Shown here: piece after piece, positions 55,806-64,000 of the stretch | Numbering within the stretch: position 1 is the stretch's first letter | Layout: the number at the start of each line of letters is the position of its first letter | NCBI RefSeq assembly: GCF_001584165.1 | Contig: NZ_CP013233.1 | Span: 2,736,620 to 2,800,619 of the forward strand | Length of the DNA: 64,000 nt | Source of the DNA: Collimonas arenae | GTDB lineage: Bacteria; Pseudomonadota; Gammaproteobacteria; Burkholderiales; Burkholderiaceae_D | Reading direction: 5' to 3' | Position numbers and translations under genes: made by a program | The notes under the pieces: generated by a model | Told to the model about the DNA's origin: nothing | Seen by the model: the letters and a program-made list of their open reading frames with translations, nothing else | The model's database searches: none

Positions 55806-56696
55806 ATGAAGGAAAGGAGTGTGGCCCCACGCAAGCTGTCGTGGATAGATCGGCAGCGGGCAAGTCGTCAGCGCACTCCCAAGATCGTTGGCGTGCTGAT
55901 TTCAATCCTGCTCCACGGAGTCGGCATCTGGTACCTGCTGACCCAGTTGCCGCCCGATGTCAAGATAGAATCGCCGGCGCCGGGCAACATGGGAACGGTC
56001 AGCATCACGCTGGCGCCGGTACCGCACAGCGCGCCGCCGCAACCGGTCAAGACGCCGCCCAAGCCCAAGACCACCCCAACGCCGGCCAAGCCGCGCAAGC
56101 CGACACCTCGTATTGTCCAGTCACCGCGCGCAATCACCGCCATCACGCCGCAGACAATCGTCACGCCGCAGCCGGATGCCCCGAAGTATCAACAATCGGT
56201 CGAGGAAGATTTCTCCTCCCACATCCAGGCGGCGCGCGAGCGACGTGAGGCAGCGCAAGCCCAGGAACGGGCACTGGCCGGAGAAACCAGCCCGCCCGAT
56301 GAAACCCCGCAGTCGTCGAATGACATCGCCCGCGCCAACATCCAGGCGCAGCGCGGCTGGATGGGCATCGACAAGAGCAAGACCGGCGGCATTTTCGAAG
56401 TGCGCGACAAAACGCCGTTCCGCGCCACGTTGATTTTCCATGGCTGGAATGCCGATACCAGCCGCAACGCGATGCAGCAGATCCCGGTCGAACGCGGCGG
56501 CGAAGACAGCATCGAAATGGCGGTCGTCAACAAGATGATCGAACTGATCCGCAAGAAAACCAATGGCGACATCCCTTGGCGCTCGCAACGCCTGGGCCGC
56601 GTGATTACGCTCAGCGCGCGAGTCAAGGATACGGCTGAACTTCAGCAATTCCTGATGCAGGAAATGTTCTACCAGGACATGACGCCCCGCCGCTGA
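55806..56696 (+). CDS. TonB-like single-pass membrane protein
   Basis: The 296-residue protein has a cytoplasmic basic start, one membrane helix at about residues 28-46 (IVGVLISILLHGVGIWYLL) and a Pro/Lys-rich periplasmic linker (PPQPVKTPPKPKTTPTPAKPRKP), as in TonB/TolA. The C-terminal domain (GIFEVRDKTPFRATLIFHGWN, later NKMIELIRKKTNGDIPWRSQRLGRVITLS) is not the classical TonB fold that I can recognise. No exbB/exbD nearby. Probably a conserved Burkholderiales envelope protein of unknown role. ATG 55806 chosen over GTG 55788. Confidence 0.6.
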   Translation: MKERSVAPRKLSWIDRQRASRQRTPKIVGVLISILLHGVGIWYLLTQLPPDVKIESPAPGNMGTVSITLAPVPHSAPPQPVKTPPKPKTTPTPAKPRKPTPRIVQSPRAITAITPQTIVTPQPDAPKYQQSVEEDFSSHIQAARERREAAQAQERALAGETSPPDETPQSSNDIARANIQAQRGWMGIDKSKTGGIFEVRDKTPFRATLIFHGWNADTSRNAMQQIPVERGGEDSIEMAVVNKMIELIRKKTNGDIPWRSQRLGRVITLSARVKDTAELQQFLMQEMFYQDMTPRR

Positions 56697-56881
56697 CAAG
56701 CATCCCGCCTGCCAGCGGCCTTACCGTCCCTCGACTCCCGCTAAATCTGCAAAGTAATACCGATTGAGCGGTCTTCGGCTTACAATATCGCCTATATCGA
56801 AACCCTGTAATCAAGCGTCTGTGGCAGCGCTTGAGAAAGAATCCATTCAATGCAATTCAAATCTAACAAACGGGCCGCCCA

Positions 56882-59533
56882 ATGACGGTAGCGGCACAAA
56901 AAGTTTCACCCGGCATGCAGCAATATCTCGGCATCAAGGCCGACTATCCGGACACGCTCGTGTTCTATCGGATGGGAGATTTTTACGAACTGTTTTTTGA
57001 AGATGCGGAAAAGGCCACGCGCCTGCTCGGCATCACGCTGACTTCACGCGGCACCTACAACAACGCCCCCATCAAGATGTGTGGCGTACCATTCCATTCG
57101 GCCGATCAATACCTGGCCAAACTGATCAAGCTCGGCGAATCGGTGGCGCTGTGCGAACAGATCGGCGATCCGGCGACCAGCAAGGGTCCGGTTGACCGCA
57201 AAGTGCTGCGCGTGATCACACCCGGCACCTTGACCGATTCCAACCTGCTACCGGAAAAATCCGATCAGCCGTTGCTGGCACTGTACGTGACCCAGCAGCG
57301 CAAAACCGTCAAGGCTGGCCTGGCCTGGCTATCGATGGCCAGTGGCGCCTTGAAGATGATGGAATTCGGCTGCGAGCCTGGCGACCTGGACAGCTTGCTG
57401 AAACAGGAACTCGAACGCATCGCCCCGGCGGAAATCCTGGCTGCAGACATGGCCGATGCAATGCTCGGCAGCGGCCTAGTCGACAAGGCCACCACCGTAC
57501 CCGAATGGCACTTCGATATTACCCACGGCCAGAAGGCCCTGCTCGACCAGCTTGCGGTCAGCACTTTGAGCGGCTTCGGCGCAGAAGGCTTGAGCGCCGC
57601 CATCGGTGCTGCCGGTGCGTTGCTGCGCTATGCCCAGTCGACCCAAGGCAAGGGCTTGCAGCATGTGCGCACGCTCACCGTCGAAACCGAAAACGAATTC
57701 ATCGGATTGGATGCCGCCACCCGGCGCAACCTGGAACTGACCGAAACCATCCGCGGCCAAGACGCCTCATCCGGCGCACCGACCTTGTTCTCGCTGCTGG
57801 ATCACTGCCGTACCGCGATGGGTTCGCGCCTGCTGCGCCACTGGCTGCATCATGCCAAACGCGAGCAATCGGTGGCCCGCGGCCGTCACGCTGCGATCGG
57901 CGCCCTGATCGCCGCCGATACCGGCAGCGCCATCTCGGCCACGCTCAGCGCAGTGCCGGATGTCGAGCGCATCACCGCGCGAATTGCCTTGCTGTCGGCG
58001 CGGCCACGTGACCTGGCCGGCTTGCGCGACGGTCTGCTGCAACTGGACTCCCTGCGCGCCGATATCGCTCTGTGCGGCAACGACAACCAGGCGCCATTGC
58101 TGCAGGAACTGCGCTTGGCGTTGGAAACGCCAGTCGATTGCCTGCAATTGCTGCAAACCGCGATCGCTACCGAACCGTCAACCATGGTGCGCGACGGCGG
58201 CGTCATCGCCACCGGCTTCGATGCCGAACTGGATGAATTGCGCGCGTTGTCGGAAAACGCCGGACAGTTCCTGATCGACCTGGAAACCCGCGAACGTGCG
58301 CGTACCGGCATCGCCAACCTGCGGGTCGAATACAACAAGGTGCATGGTTTTTATATTGAAGTCACGCACGGCCAGACCGACAAGGTCCCGGACGACTATC
58401 GCCGTCGTCAGACCCTGAAAAACGCCGAACGCTACATCACGCCGGAACTGAAGGCGTTTGAAGACAAGGCGCTATCGGCACAGGAACGCGCCCTGGTGCG
58501 CGAAAAAATGCTGTATGAACAGGTCCTGCAAGACCTGGCGCCACACATCGGCACATTGCAAAACATCGCCCATGCCCTGGCGCAAATCGACACGCTGGTG
58601 GCACTGGCTGATCACGCCGCGCGCCACGACTGGTGTGTGCCGCAACTGGTAGCCGAACCGGCGATCCAGATCGAGCAAGGCCGTCATCCGGTCGTCGAGA
58701 AACAGATCGAACGCTTCATCGCCAACGACTGCCAGCTGTCCACCGAACGCAAGCTATTGCTGATTACCGGCCCCAACATGGGCGGTAAATCGACCTTCAT
58801 GCGACAGGTGGCGCTGATCACCCTGCTGGCCTATGTTGGCAGTTATGTGCCAGCCAGCAGCGCCGTGCTCGGCCCGATCGACCGCATTTTCACCCGCATC
58901 GGTGCCGCCGACGACCTGGCCGGCGGCCGCTCCACCTTCATGGTGGAGATGACTGAATCGGCAGCAATCCTGAACGGCGCCAGCGAAAATTCGCTGGTGC
59001 TGATGGATGAAGTCGGCCGCGGCACCTCAACCTTCGACGGCCTGGCGCTAGCCTGGGCGATCGCCAGACATCTGATCGACGTCACCCGCAGCTTCACGTT
59101 GTTTGCCACGCACTACTTTGAATTGACGCAATTGCCTGACCTGCATCCGTCGGCCGCCAACGTCCATTTATCGGCCGTCGAGCACAAGGACAGCATCGTC
59201 TTCCTGCATGCCGTACAAAGCGGGCCGGCATCGCAAAGCTACGGCTTGCAGGTGGCACAACTGGCTGGCGTACCGACACCAGTGATCCGGGCGGCACGCA
59301 AGCACCTGGCCCTGCTGGAATCGCAATCGGTACAGGCGACGCCGCAGTTTGATCTGTTCTCACAAGCGGCCCAGACCAGCAGCGAAAGCGGCGATACGGA
59401 TACGGCAAGCCATGCATTAGGCAGCGAATTGCTCGATGCCCTGGACGGCATCGATCCCGATGCGTTGACGCCGCGTGAAGCGCTGGAACAGTTGTATCGA
59501 CTAAAACAACTTTCAACCTCTCCACAAAACTGA
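56882..59533 (+). CDS. mutS: DNA mismatch repair protein MutS
   Basis: The 883-residue mismatch-recognition ATPase has the mispair-stacking Phe34-x-Glu36 in [13 protein letters not shown], Walker [10 protein letters not shown] (630-638), Walker [17 protein letters not shown] and the [11 protein letters not shown] helix. The full domain set and the C-terminal dimer region ([23 protein letters not shown]) are present. No mutL nearby. Its stop overlaps the start of the next gene by one base (TGATG). Confidence 0.97.
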   Translation: MTVAAQKVSPGMQQYLGIKADYPDTLVFYRMGDFYELFFEDAEKATRLLGITLTSRGTYNNAPIKMCGVPFHSADQYLAKLIKLGESVALCEQIGDPATSKGPVDRKVLRVITPGTLTDSNLLPEKSDQPLLALYVTQQRKTVKAGLAWLSMASGALKMMEFGCEPGDLDSLLKQELERIAPAEILAADMADAMLGSGLVDKATTVPEWHFDITHGQKALLDQLAVSTLSGFGAEGLSAAIGAAGALLRYAQSTQGKGLQHVRTLTVETENEFIGLDAATRRNLELTETIRGQDASSGAPTLFSLLDHCRTAMGSRLLRHWLHHAKREQSVARGRHAAIGALIAADTGSAISATLSAVPDVERITARIALLSARPRDLAGLRDGLLQLDSLRADIALCGNDNQAPLLQELRLALETPVDCLQLLQTAIATEPSTMVRDGGVIATGFDAELDELRALSENAGQFLIDLETRERARTGIANLRVEYNKVHGFYIEVTHGQTDKVPDDYRRRQTLKNAERYITPELKAFEDKALSAQERALVREKMLYEQVLQDLAPHIGTLQNIAHALAQIDTLVALADHAARHDWCVPQLVAEPAIQIEQGRHPVVEKQIERFIANDCQLSTERKLLLITGPNMGGKSTFMRQVALITLLAYVGSYVPASSAVLGPIDRIFTRIGAADDLAGGRSTFMVEMTESAAILNGASENSLVLMDEVGRGTSTFDGLALAWAIARHLIDVTRSFTLFATHYFELTQLPDLHPSAANVHLSAVEHKDSIVFLHAVQSGPASQSYGLQVAQLAGVPTPVIRAARKHLALLESQSVQATPQFDLFSQAAQTSSESGDTDTASHALGSELLDALDGIDPDALTPREALEQLYRLKQLSTSPQN

Positions 59534-60474
59534 TGAATGCCATTCTCCGGCTAGCGTTCGTGCTGGCACTGACAGCAAGTGCGGGATCGACGCTGGCTGA
59601 GACGGCGACCTTCAGTTTTGGGGTAATCGGACATGCATTTCGTAACTCCTCCGACGAAACCGCCCTGCGCAACGCCATTGCCGAAACCGATGCCGACAAC
59701 CTCGCCTTCGTAGTTGCCAACGGCATCAAGGCCGCCAGCGAGCCTTGCACGGACAAACTATACGGACAACGCAAGACGCTATTGGGCGGCGCAAAAAATG
59801 GCTTGATCGTCTCCTTGTCCGCAAGCGATTGGGTCGGATGCAAGACCAGCGCCGATCGCTCGGCTGCGCTGGAGCGATTAAGTCGTATTCGTGATCTTTT
59901 CTTTTCTGACGAATTTTCCTTTGGCGACAGCAAGATTCCGCTGATAAGGCAATCAACCTCACCAAAATTCCGCAGCTACGTGGAAAATGCGCGCTGGGAA
60001 ATCGGCAACGTGGTTTTTGCCACCATCAACCTGCCCGCCACCAACAACCATTACCTGAGCGAGGGCGGGCGCAACAGCGAATTCGAAGATCGGCAAATCG
60101 CCAACCGCGAATGGCTACAACGCATCTTCCTCAACGCCTCACAAAAAAAATCCGATGCGGTGGTGCTGTTTTGCGATGGCGATCCGATGGTTGCGCAACA
60201 TCACAGGGTCTTCGACTTCAACGTCAAGCGTGACGGCTTTGCCGAAATCCGCCAGAAAATCAATGCACATGCGGCGCAATTCGATGGCAAGGTGCTGGTG
60301 ATCCACGCATCCCATGGCAGCGCTTCATCGAACTCTCCCGACATCATCTGGCAACATAACGTGGGCGATCTGGAAGTGCCAAGCGGCTGGCTCAAGATAA
60401 CCTTCGACCAGGCCAATAAAAAGCTGTTTGAACTAGCCAAACCCGCTGATCCACCGCCGCTATCCCGACGCTGA
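59533..60474 (+). CDS. Exported metallophosphoesterase-like protein lacking the usual metal ligands
   Basis: The 313-residue protein has a signal peptide ending TLA. It matches, block by block, a Burkholderiales family of exported calcineurin-like phosphoesterases, but the metal-binding positions differ. The family's GD(T/A)PY is GHAFRN, its GD(I/F)K is NGIKAASEPC, and its GDNxWTDC is SASDWVGC. The scaffold blocks ERLSRIRDLFFSDEFSFG, ENARWEIGNVVFATINLPATNN and NREWLQRIFLNA are well kept. It is therefore likely a catalytically inactive relative. Its start overlaps the mutS stop, implying coupling. I rule out sequencing error because reading frame and flanking residues are intact. Confidence 0.65.
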   Translation: MNAILRLAFVLALTASAGSTLAETATFSFGVIGHAFRNSSDETALRNAIAETDADNLAFVVANGIKAASEPCTDKLYGQRKTLLGGAKNGLIVSLSASDWVGCKTSADRSAALERLSRIRDLFFSDEFSFGDSKIPLIRQSTSPKFRSYVENARWEIGNVVFATINLPATNNHYLSEGGRNSEFEDRQIANREWLQRIFLNASQKKSDAVVLFCDGDPMVAQHHRVFDFNVKRDGFAEIRQKINAHAAQFDGKVLVIHASHGSASSNSPDIIWQHNVGDLEVPSGWLKITFDQANKKLFELAKPADPPPLSRR

Positions 60475-60485
60475 TCACGCGGCGT

Positions 60486-60526
60486 AAAAAAACCGCAGCA
60501 CATGCAAAAGCATGTCTGCGGTTTTT
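60486..60526. terminator. Bidirectional rho-independent terminator
   Basis: AACCGCAG and ACATGC pair with GCATGT and CTGCGGTT around an AAAA loop with a one-base bulge. A-run on the left and T-run on the right let it serve both the gene to the left (plus strand) and slyD (minus strand). Confidence 0.8.
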
Positions 60527-60568
60527 CATTGCGCCGTCATGACTTGCACGGCGTGCGTCACTGAAAAC

Positions 60569-61117
60569 TTAGTGGATAGGATGGCTACGGAAGTGATCGT
60601 CCGCTGCATCGTCATCCTGGTCGTCATGGCCGTGATCGTGGCCATGCGCGCCATGCACGTGTTGATGTGCAATTTCTTCTTCAGTCGCCGCACGCACTTC
60701 CGTGACGTTGAGGTTGAAACGCAACGCGATGCCTGCCAGCGGATGATTACCGTCCAGCACCACTTTGTCGTCGGCGATATCGGTGACGGTGAAAATCAGC
60801 GCGTGCTCTTCGTCATCTTCATTGTCCGGCGTGCCTTCGAACTGCATGCCGACTTCCAGCGGTGTCGGCAGGCGGTTGCGCGGTTCGATCTTGACCAGGT
60901 TCGAATCGTATTCGCCAAAGGCGTCGTCCGGCTCGACCTGCAATTCAGTTTGGTAACCGGCTTCCTTGCCCTCCAGGGCTTCTTCGATCTTCGGCAGCGT
61001 GTTTTCGTAGCCACCGTGCAAGTACACCATTGGCTCACTACCTTCTTCGATCAGATTGCCTTGGGCATCTGACAATTTGTAGCGTACAGTCACTACCGTA
61101 TTTTTGGCAATCTTCAT
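60569..61117 (-). CDS. slyD: FKBP-type peptidyl-prolyl isomerase SlyD
   Basis: The 182-residue protein has an FKBP domain (TVVTVRYKLSDAQGNLIEEG, PMVYLHGGYENTLPKIEEALEGKEAG) with the inserted IF chaperone flap (FEGTPDNEDDEEHALIFTVTDIADDKVVLDGNHPLAG). The C-terminal tail is rich in His and Asp (HVHGAHGHDHGHDDQDDD), as in nickel-binding SlyD that helps hydrogenase or urease maturation. AAGGA precedes ATG 61117. Confidence 0.92.
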   Translation of the reverse strand: MKIAKNTVVTVRYKLSDAQGNLIEEGSEPMVYLHGGYENTLPKIEEALEGKEAGYQTELQVEPDDAFGEYDSNLVKIEPRNRLPTPLEVGMQFEGTPDNEDDEEHALIFTVTDIADDKVVLDGNHPLAGIALRFNLNVTEVRAATEEEIAHQHVHGAHGHDHGHDDQDDDAADDHFRSHPIH

Positions 61118-61255
61118 GATCATTCCTTTCATTTAACATGCGATGGGATTATACCCGCCCGAACGCCATACCCTTGCCTGCGTCAAAAAAATTAACCCGC
61201 ACGGCAATTTCCCCGCCCGGCCCGCATCCGCCCCATTCTGCAGGAGCCAACCCGA

Positions 61256-61261
61256 TATAAT
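61256..61261 (+). promoter_or_regulatory. TATAAT six bases upstream of the JmjC oxygenase start
   Basis: A perfect -10 box lies six bases before ATG 61268, so transcription would begin at or next to the start codon (leaderless mRNA). The only GGAG, in CAGGAG at 61241-61246, is about 21 bases away, too far for ordinary use. A good -35 is not visible, so this is tentative. Confidence 0.35.
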
Positions 61262-61267
61262 AGCGGC

Positions 61268-62389
61268 ATGAAAAATTTCACACTCCTCGGCGGCTTGACG
61301 CCAGCACAATTCCTCCGCGACTACTGGCACAAGAAGCCCTTATTGATCCGCCAGGCGCTGCCTGGCTTTACCCCGCTGCTGACTCCCGAAGCCTTGTTTG
61401 AAATGGCGCAGCGCGACGATGTCGAATCGCGCTTGGTAACGCATTTCAAACAACAGTGGCAAGTTGCAAACGGTCCGTTCGAAAAATTGCCGGCCCTCAG
61501 CCAGAAAGACTGGACGCTGCTGGTGCAAGGCGTCAATCTGCACAATGATGACGCCGATGCACTGCTGCGCCAGTTCCGCTTCATCCCAGATGCACGGCTG
61601 GACGACCTGATGATCAGCTACGCCACCGACACCGGCGGCGTCGGTCCACACTTCGACTCCTACGACGTATTCCTGCTGCAGGCGCACGGCCAGCGGCGCT
61701 GGAAGATCGGCGCGACTCAGGACCTGACCTTGGTCGAAGGCAGTGCGCTCAAGATCCTGAAGAATTTCACGCCGGAGCAGGAGTTCGTGCTGGAGCCGGG
61801 CGACATGCTCTACCTGCCGCCTCAGTACGCACATGACGGTACTGCCATCGGCGAATGCATGACCTATTCGATCGGTTTCCGCGCGCCGCCGTTCCAGGAA
61901 CTGGGCGAAGCTTTCCTGCAATTCATGGCTGATTCGATCGACCTGCCGGGACGCTATGCCGACCCCGATCTCGAGCCCAGCAAACACCCGGCGGAAATCA
62001 GCCGCGGAATGCTGACGCAGATCGCCGACGAGCTCAATAAAGTGCGCTTTACCGAAGACGATATCGCAATTTTCGTCGGTGAATATCTGTCAGAACCCAA
62101 AGCCAATGTTTTCTTTGAGTCACCGCCAAAACCGCTGACGCTGGCCCGTTTCAGCGCCGCACTTGCCAAACGCGGCGTGGCATTGTCGCGCAAGACGCAA
62201 ATGCTGTATCGCGGCAAACACGTGTTCATCAATGGTGAATCGTTTGCAGCCGGCCGCGCCGACAAGACATCGCTGACCCAACTGGCAGACCAGCGCCGAC
62301 TCGACGGCGAGGCTGCCAGCAAGGTGTCGACAGACGTGCTAGAGGCGCTCTACACCTGGTATGAGGACGGCTGGGTCACGCTGGGCTGA
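61268..62389 (+). CDS. roxA: JmjC/cupin-fold ribosomal oxygenase (RoxA/YcfD type)
   Basis: Fe(II)/2-oxoglutarate oxygenase of the family that hydroxylates an arginine of ribosomal protein L16. The iron triad is His128, Asp130 (GVGPHFDSYD) and His189 (YLPPQYAHDGTA), at the same spacing as E. coli YcfD. The WHKKPLLIRQALPGF start, EGSALKILKNF and a C-terminal winged-helix part also fit. It has 373 residues. The substrate is inferred from homology. Confidence 0.88.
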   Translation: MKNFTLLGGLTPAQFLRDYWHKKPLLIRQALPGFTPLLTPEALFEMAQRDDVESRLVTHFKQQWQVANGPFEKLPALSQKDWTLLVQGVNLHNDDADALLRQFRFIPDARLDDLMISYATDTGGVGPHFDSYDVFLLQAHGQRRWKIGATQDLTLVEGSALKILKNFTPEQEFVLEPGDMLYLPPQYAHDGTAIGECMTYSIGFRAPPFQELGEAFLQFMADSIDLPGRYADPDLEPSKHPAEISRGMLTQIADELNKVRFTEDDIAIFVGEYLSEPKANVFFESPPKPLTLARFSAALAKRGVALSRKTQMLYRGKHVFINGESFAAGRADKTSLTQLADQRRLDGEAASKVSTDVLEALYTWYEDGWVTLG

Positions 62390-62436
62390 TATAGCTAGCA
62401 AACGCCGTCGCTGCCCTCCACATAGCCGACATATTT

Positions 62437-62479
62437 ACGGCCTCGAAATTTCTGCTAGCCGCAGGGATTTCGGGGCCGT
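62437..62479. repeat. Long inverted repeat / RNA stem-loop
   Basis: ACGGCCTCGAAATTTCTGC (62437-62455) and GCAGGGATTTCGGGGCCGT (62461-62479) pair over 19 positions with three G-U-type mismatches around a 5-base loop. It is 48 bases after roxA and lacks a T tract, so it is not a standard terminator. Confidence 0.55.
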
Positions 62480-62717
62480 ACTCATATGCAAGCGATAATA
62501 TTCACATTAGAAACCGCAGTACAGTTTCAAAAACTCGCGCCTGGATAAACCGCATGGAATCCGTGAGCAAATCTATTTGAATGTAAATAAGAATAATAAA
62601 ATGGATATCAAAGAAAATAATTATGCGCGGATTTACGCATTATTATCAATAATTAACATTCTATCATTTAACAAATCATTACTTACCACCCACGCATTTA
62701 GCGACAGTAAAGGACTG

Positions 62718-62747
62718 GAAAATCCCGCTCATACAGCGGGCATTTTC
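62718..62747 (+). terminator. Terminator-like hairpin
   Basis: GAAAAT-CCCGCT pairs with AGCGGG-(C)-ATTTTC around CATAC. The A-rich left and T-rich right flanks fit a rho-independent terminator; what it terminates is unclear because the nearest upstream gene ends about 330 bases away. Confidence 0.5.
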
Positions 62748-62931
62748 ATTTACTCGAATAAGCCGCAATCGCACTGCCACCGCCCCGAAGCAGGCGAATA
62801 TAGGCCCCCAGCATGGCGGATTATTGCAAACGAATCAGGCCTGCATAGTCCAGCTTCAGCGCTCCCTGTTGCGCTGATACAAATTCTTACTAAATAGCAA
62901 ACCGTTCATGTCTTATTTGACAAATTCCAGC

Positions 62932-62937
62932 TATAAT
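62932..62937 (+). promoter_or_regulatory. Candidate -10 element of the Ala-rich lipoprotein gene
   Basis: TATAAT stands about 130 bases before the start codon. The nearby TTGACA (62917-62922) is only 9 bases from it, too close to be its -35; no better -35 is visible. Confidence 0.35.
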
Positions 62938-63068
62938 CCTGTCCTGGAAAGTTTTTGTTGCATCGCGATGCGCGGTTCCGGCAAAGCACTGCGAAAACAT
63001 CCTGTAGAGCGATAATTACCGGTAATTATTCATCGCAAAATTTTTGATTACTACTGAAGGAACATTCA

Positions 63069-63391
63069 TGAAAAAAACACTGTTGATCGCATCCCTGTTG
63101 GCTCTGACTCTGGCTGCTTGCGGCAAAAAAGACGACGCAGCTGCTCCTGCTGCTGACGCTTCGACTCCAGCTCCAATGGCTGCACCTGCTGCTGCCGACG
63201 CTGCTGCTTCCGCTGCTTCCGATGCTGCTGCTGCCGCTACTGCTGCTGGCTCCGCTGCTGCTGACGCTGCTACTGCTGCTGGCGCCGCTGCTACTGCTGC
63301 TGGTTCCGCTGCTGCTGATGCCGCTCACACAGCTGTTGACGCTGCTGCTGACGCTGCTAAAGCTGCTGCCGCTCCTGCTGCTTCCAAGTAA
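63069..63391 (+). CDS. Alanine-rich lipoprotein
   Basis: The protein has 107 residues; GAAGGA precedes ATG 63069. The signal ends in lipobox LAAC, followed by GKKDDAA. Most of the mature protein is Ala in heptad-like runs (AASAASDAAAAATAAGSAAADAA), probably a long amphipathic or coiled helix. Ala is coded almost only by GCT, unlike neighbouring genes, which suggests high expression or repeat expansion. It is followed by a strong terminator. It may act as a structural outer-membrane peptide (Lpp-like); no direct evidence. Confidence 0.75.
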
Positions 63392-63404
63392 TCATTGGCT
63401 GCAT

Positions 63405-63436
63405 AAAAAAAGCCGACCCTTGGGTCGGCTTTTTTA
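63405..63436 (+). terminator. Rho-independent terminator
   Basis: AAAAAAAGCCGACCC pairs with GGGTCGGCTTTTTT around a TT loop, directly after the Ala-rich lipoprotein gene. The A-run on the left also lets it serve the converging hydrolase gene. Confidence 0.88.
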
Positions 63437-63534
63437 TTGTCCAAATTTTCCAGGACGTTACGTTACCTACGACGTCCTACCCTTCACTCTCCGCTGTGCC
63501 CTTCAGGCACGGTAAAAATCGAGCAAGCCAGCAA

Positions 63535-64000
63535 TCAGGCCTCGATCCAGCCAAAGCCTCTTCCTGACAAGCAATCGTCACCTCCACCGACTCACTGCTA
63601 CGTCCGCCGCATAAAGCGGCATAAGCCAGTTCAGGCAGATTATTTCGCGTGCTCAAATGCGCACCGACCACCTTGCGCAAACGCGACTGATCCATTGCCG
63701 CCAGGATTTCGCGCGCGCTGTCATTCGACAAATGGCCGTATTCGCCACCGATGCGACGCTTGAGTGAAGCCGGATAAGCCGAGTTGGCCAACATCTGCCG
63801 ATCGTGGTTGCACTCCAGGACCAAGGCATCACTCCCGCCCAGCGCCTGCACCAGGTGATCGGTAAGTTTGCCAGCATCTGTCAAAACGCCCAGCTTGCGA
63901 TTGCCGTCGCCGGCCACGTACTGCACAGGCTCGCGCGCGTCGTGAGGAACCGTATAGGGAATGAGCTGGAGATCGCCAATGGCGAGCGAGTCGCCATCGC
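63535..64000 (-). CDS. Metallo-beta-lactamase-fold hydrolase (YycJ-like), cut by the right edge, one apparent frameshift
   Basis: The C-terminal half of an MBL-fold protein of the YycJ/WalJ type: IPYTVPHDAREPVQYVAGDGNRKLGVLTDAGK, LECNHDRQMLANSAYPASLKRRIGGEYGHLSND and VVGAHLSTRNN. Near the end the reading frame as written runs on to 63477. Adding one base at the GG/CC of 63557-63558 gives CQEEGFGWIEA and a stop at 63535, the usual family ending. Its 5' end lies beyond the window. These proteins are probable single-strand nucleases or phosphoesterases; role here unknown. Confidence 0.75.

Larger units (their letters stand above)
62390..63068. other. 679-base region without a confident gene
   Basis: AT-rich stretch holding a long stem-loop (62437-62479), a terminator-like hairpin (62718-62747) and a TATAAT at 62932-62937 upstream of the Ala-rich lipoprotein gene. 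An open frame from 62577 to 62897 lacks a ribosome-binding site and has no recognisable protein pattern, so I do not call it. A small RNA gene is possible. Confidence 0.45.

Noticed and set aside
62577..62897. 106-codon open frame
   Set aside because: TTG start without ribosome-binding site, contains a terminator-like hairpin and shows no protein pattern.
63026..63328. Serine-rich 100-codon open frame on the minus strand
   Set aside because: It is the reverse reading of the GCT alanine repeats of the lipoprotein gene.
1..64000. tRNA, rRNA, prophage, toxin-antitoxin or anti-phage defence genes
   Set aside because: I looked for their characteristic motifs and gene groupings on both strands and found none that I could support.

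Overview
The window looks like a chromosomal segment of a high-GC betaproteobacterium of the order Burkholderiales, most plausibly Oxalobacteraceae (Collimonas, Herbaspirillum or Janthinobacterium type). This is inferred from gene families and gene order; no rRNA or tRNA gene is visible to anchor it. It is mostly ordinary metabolic and regulatory DNA. I see no prophage, insertion sequence, CRISPR array or conjugative module.

Layout. 1-7.8 kb: an alpha-oxoamine-synthase-type PLP enzyme cut by the left edge, a decayed dienelactone hydrolase, a secreted sugar-dehydrogenase-like protein, a chitin-binding lipoprotein with an unassigned catalytic domain, exported MsrA and three small proteins. 7.8-12.3 kb: trehalose block otsB-GH15-otsA (minus strand) and a glycine-zipper lipoprotein. 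12.6-18.4 kb: a Crp-type regulator and a YtfQ-YtfR-YtfT-YjfF sugar ABC importer. 18.4-25.5 kb: AraC regulator, fatty acid hydroxylase, pgm and gnd, RcnB-like and hypothetical exported proteins. 25.7-38 kb: a malonate module. A TRAP importer (dctPQM) is followed by mdcA-C-D-E-G-B, an intercalated periplasmic binding protein and mdcH, all on the minus strand, with a LysR gene at one end and a GntR gene at the other. 38-43 kb: MaoC-like hydratase, then DUF2946, a TonB receptor and a PepSY protein (probable metal uptake). 43-54 kb: selD-selU, TetR with a divergent putative metal-dependent hydrolase, a lipoprotein, a GDSL-esterase autotransporter, Lrp, metC, ilvD. 54-64 kb: a BaiN-type flavoprotein, a TonB-like membrane protein, mutS with a degenerate phosphoesterase, slyD, a ribosomal oxygenase, an Ala-rich lipoprotein and a metallo-beta-lactamase-fold hydrolase cut by the right edge.

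Genes acting together. In the malonate module, TRAP proteins would import malonate. MdcA/C/D/E form the decarboxylase, MdcB and MdcG make and attach its phosphoribosyl-dephospho-CoA group, and MdcH primes it with malonyl. The dctP promoter overlaps a palindrome resembling the operators reported for malonate GntR regulators. OtsA and OtsB make trehalose, and the GH15 enzyme between them may hydrolyse an alpha-glucoside. Pgm and Gnd sit together in hexose-phosphate metabolism. SelD and SelU supply selenophosphate and use it for tRNA 2-selenouridine.

A pervasive feature is that eight otherwise good genes are each broken by the loss of a single base, nearly always in a run of identical bases (aminotransferase-like, otsA, araC-like, dctP, TonB receptor, GDSL esterase, BaiN-type flavoprotein, terminal hydrolase). 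In the seven whose ends are in the window, restoring one base gives a full-length frame. I read these as uncorrected homopolymer errors of the assembly rather than true pseudogenes. The dienelactone hydrolase at 1.4-1.8 kb, with an in-frame stop and a large internal deletion, is a genuine relic.
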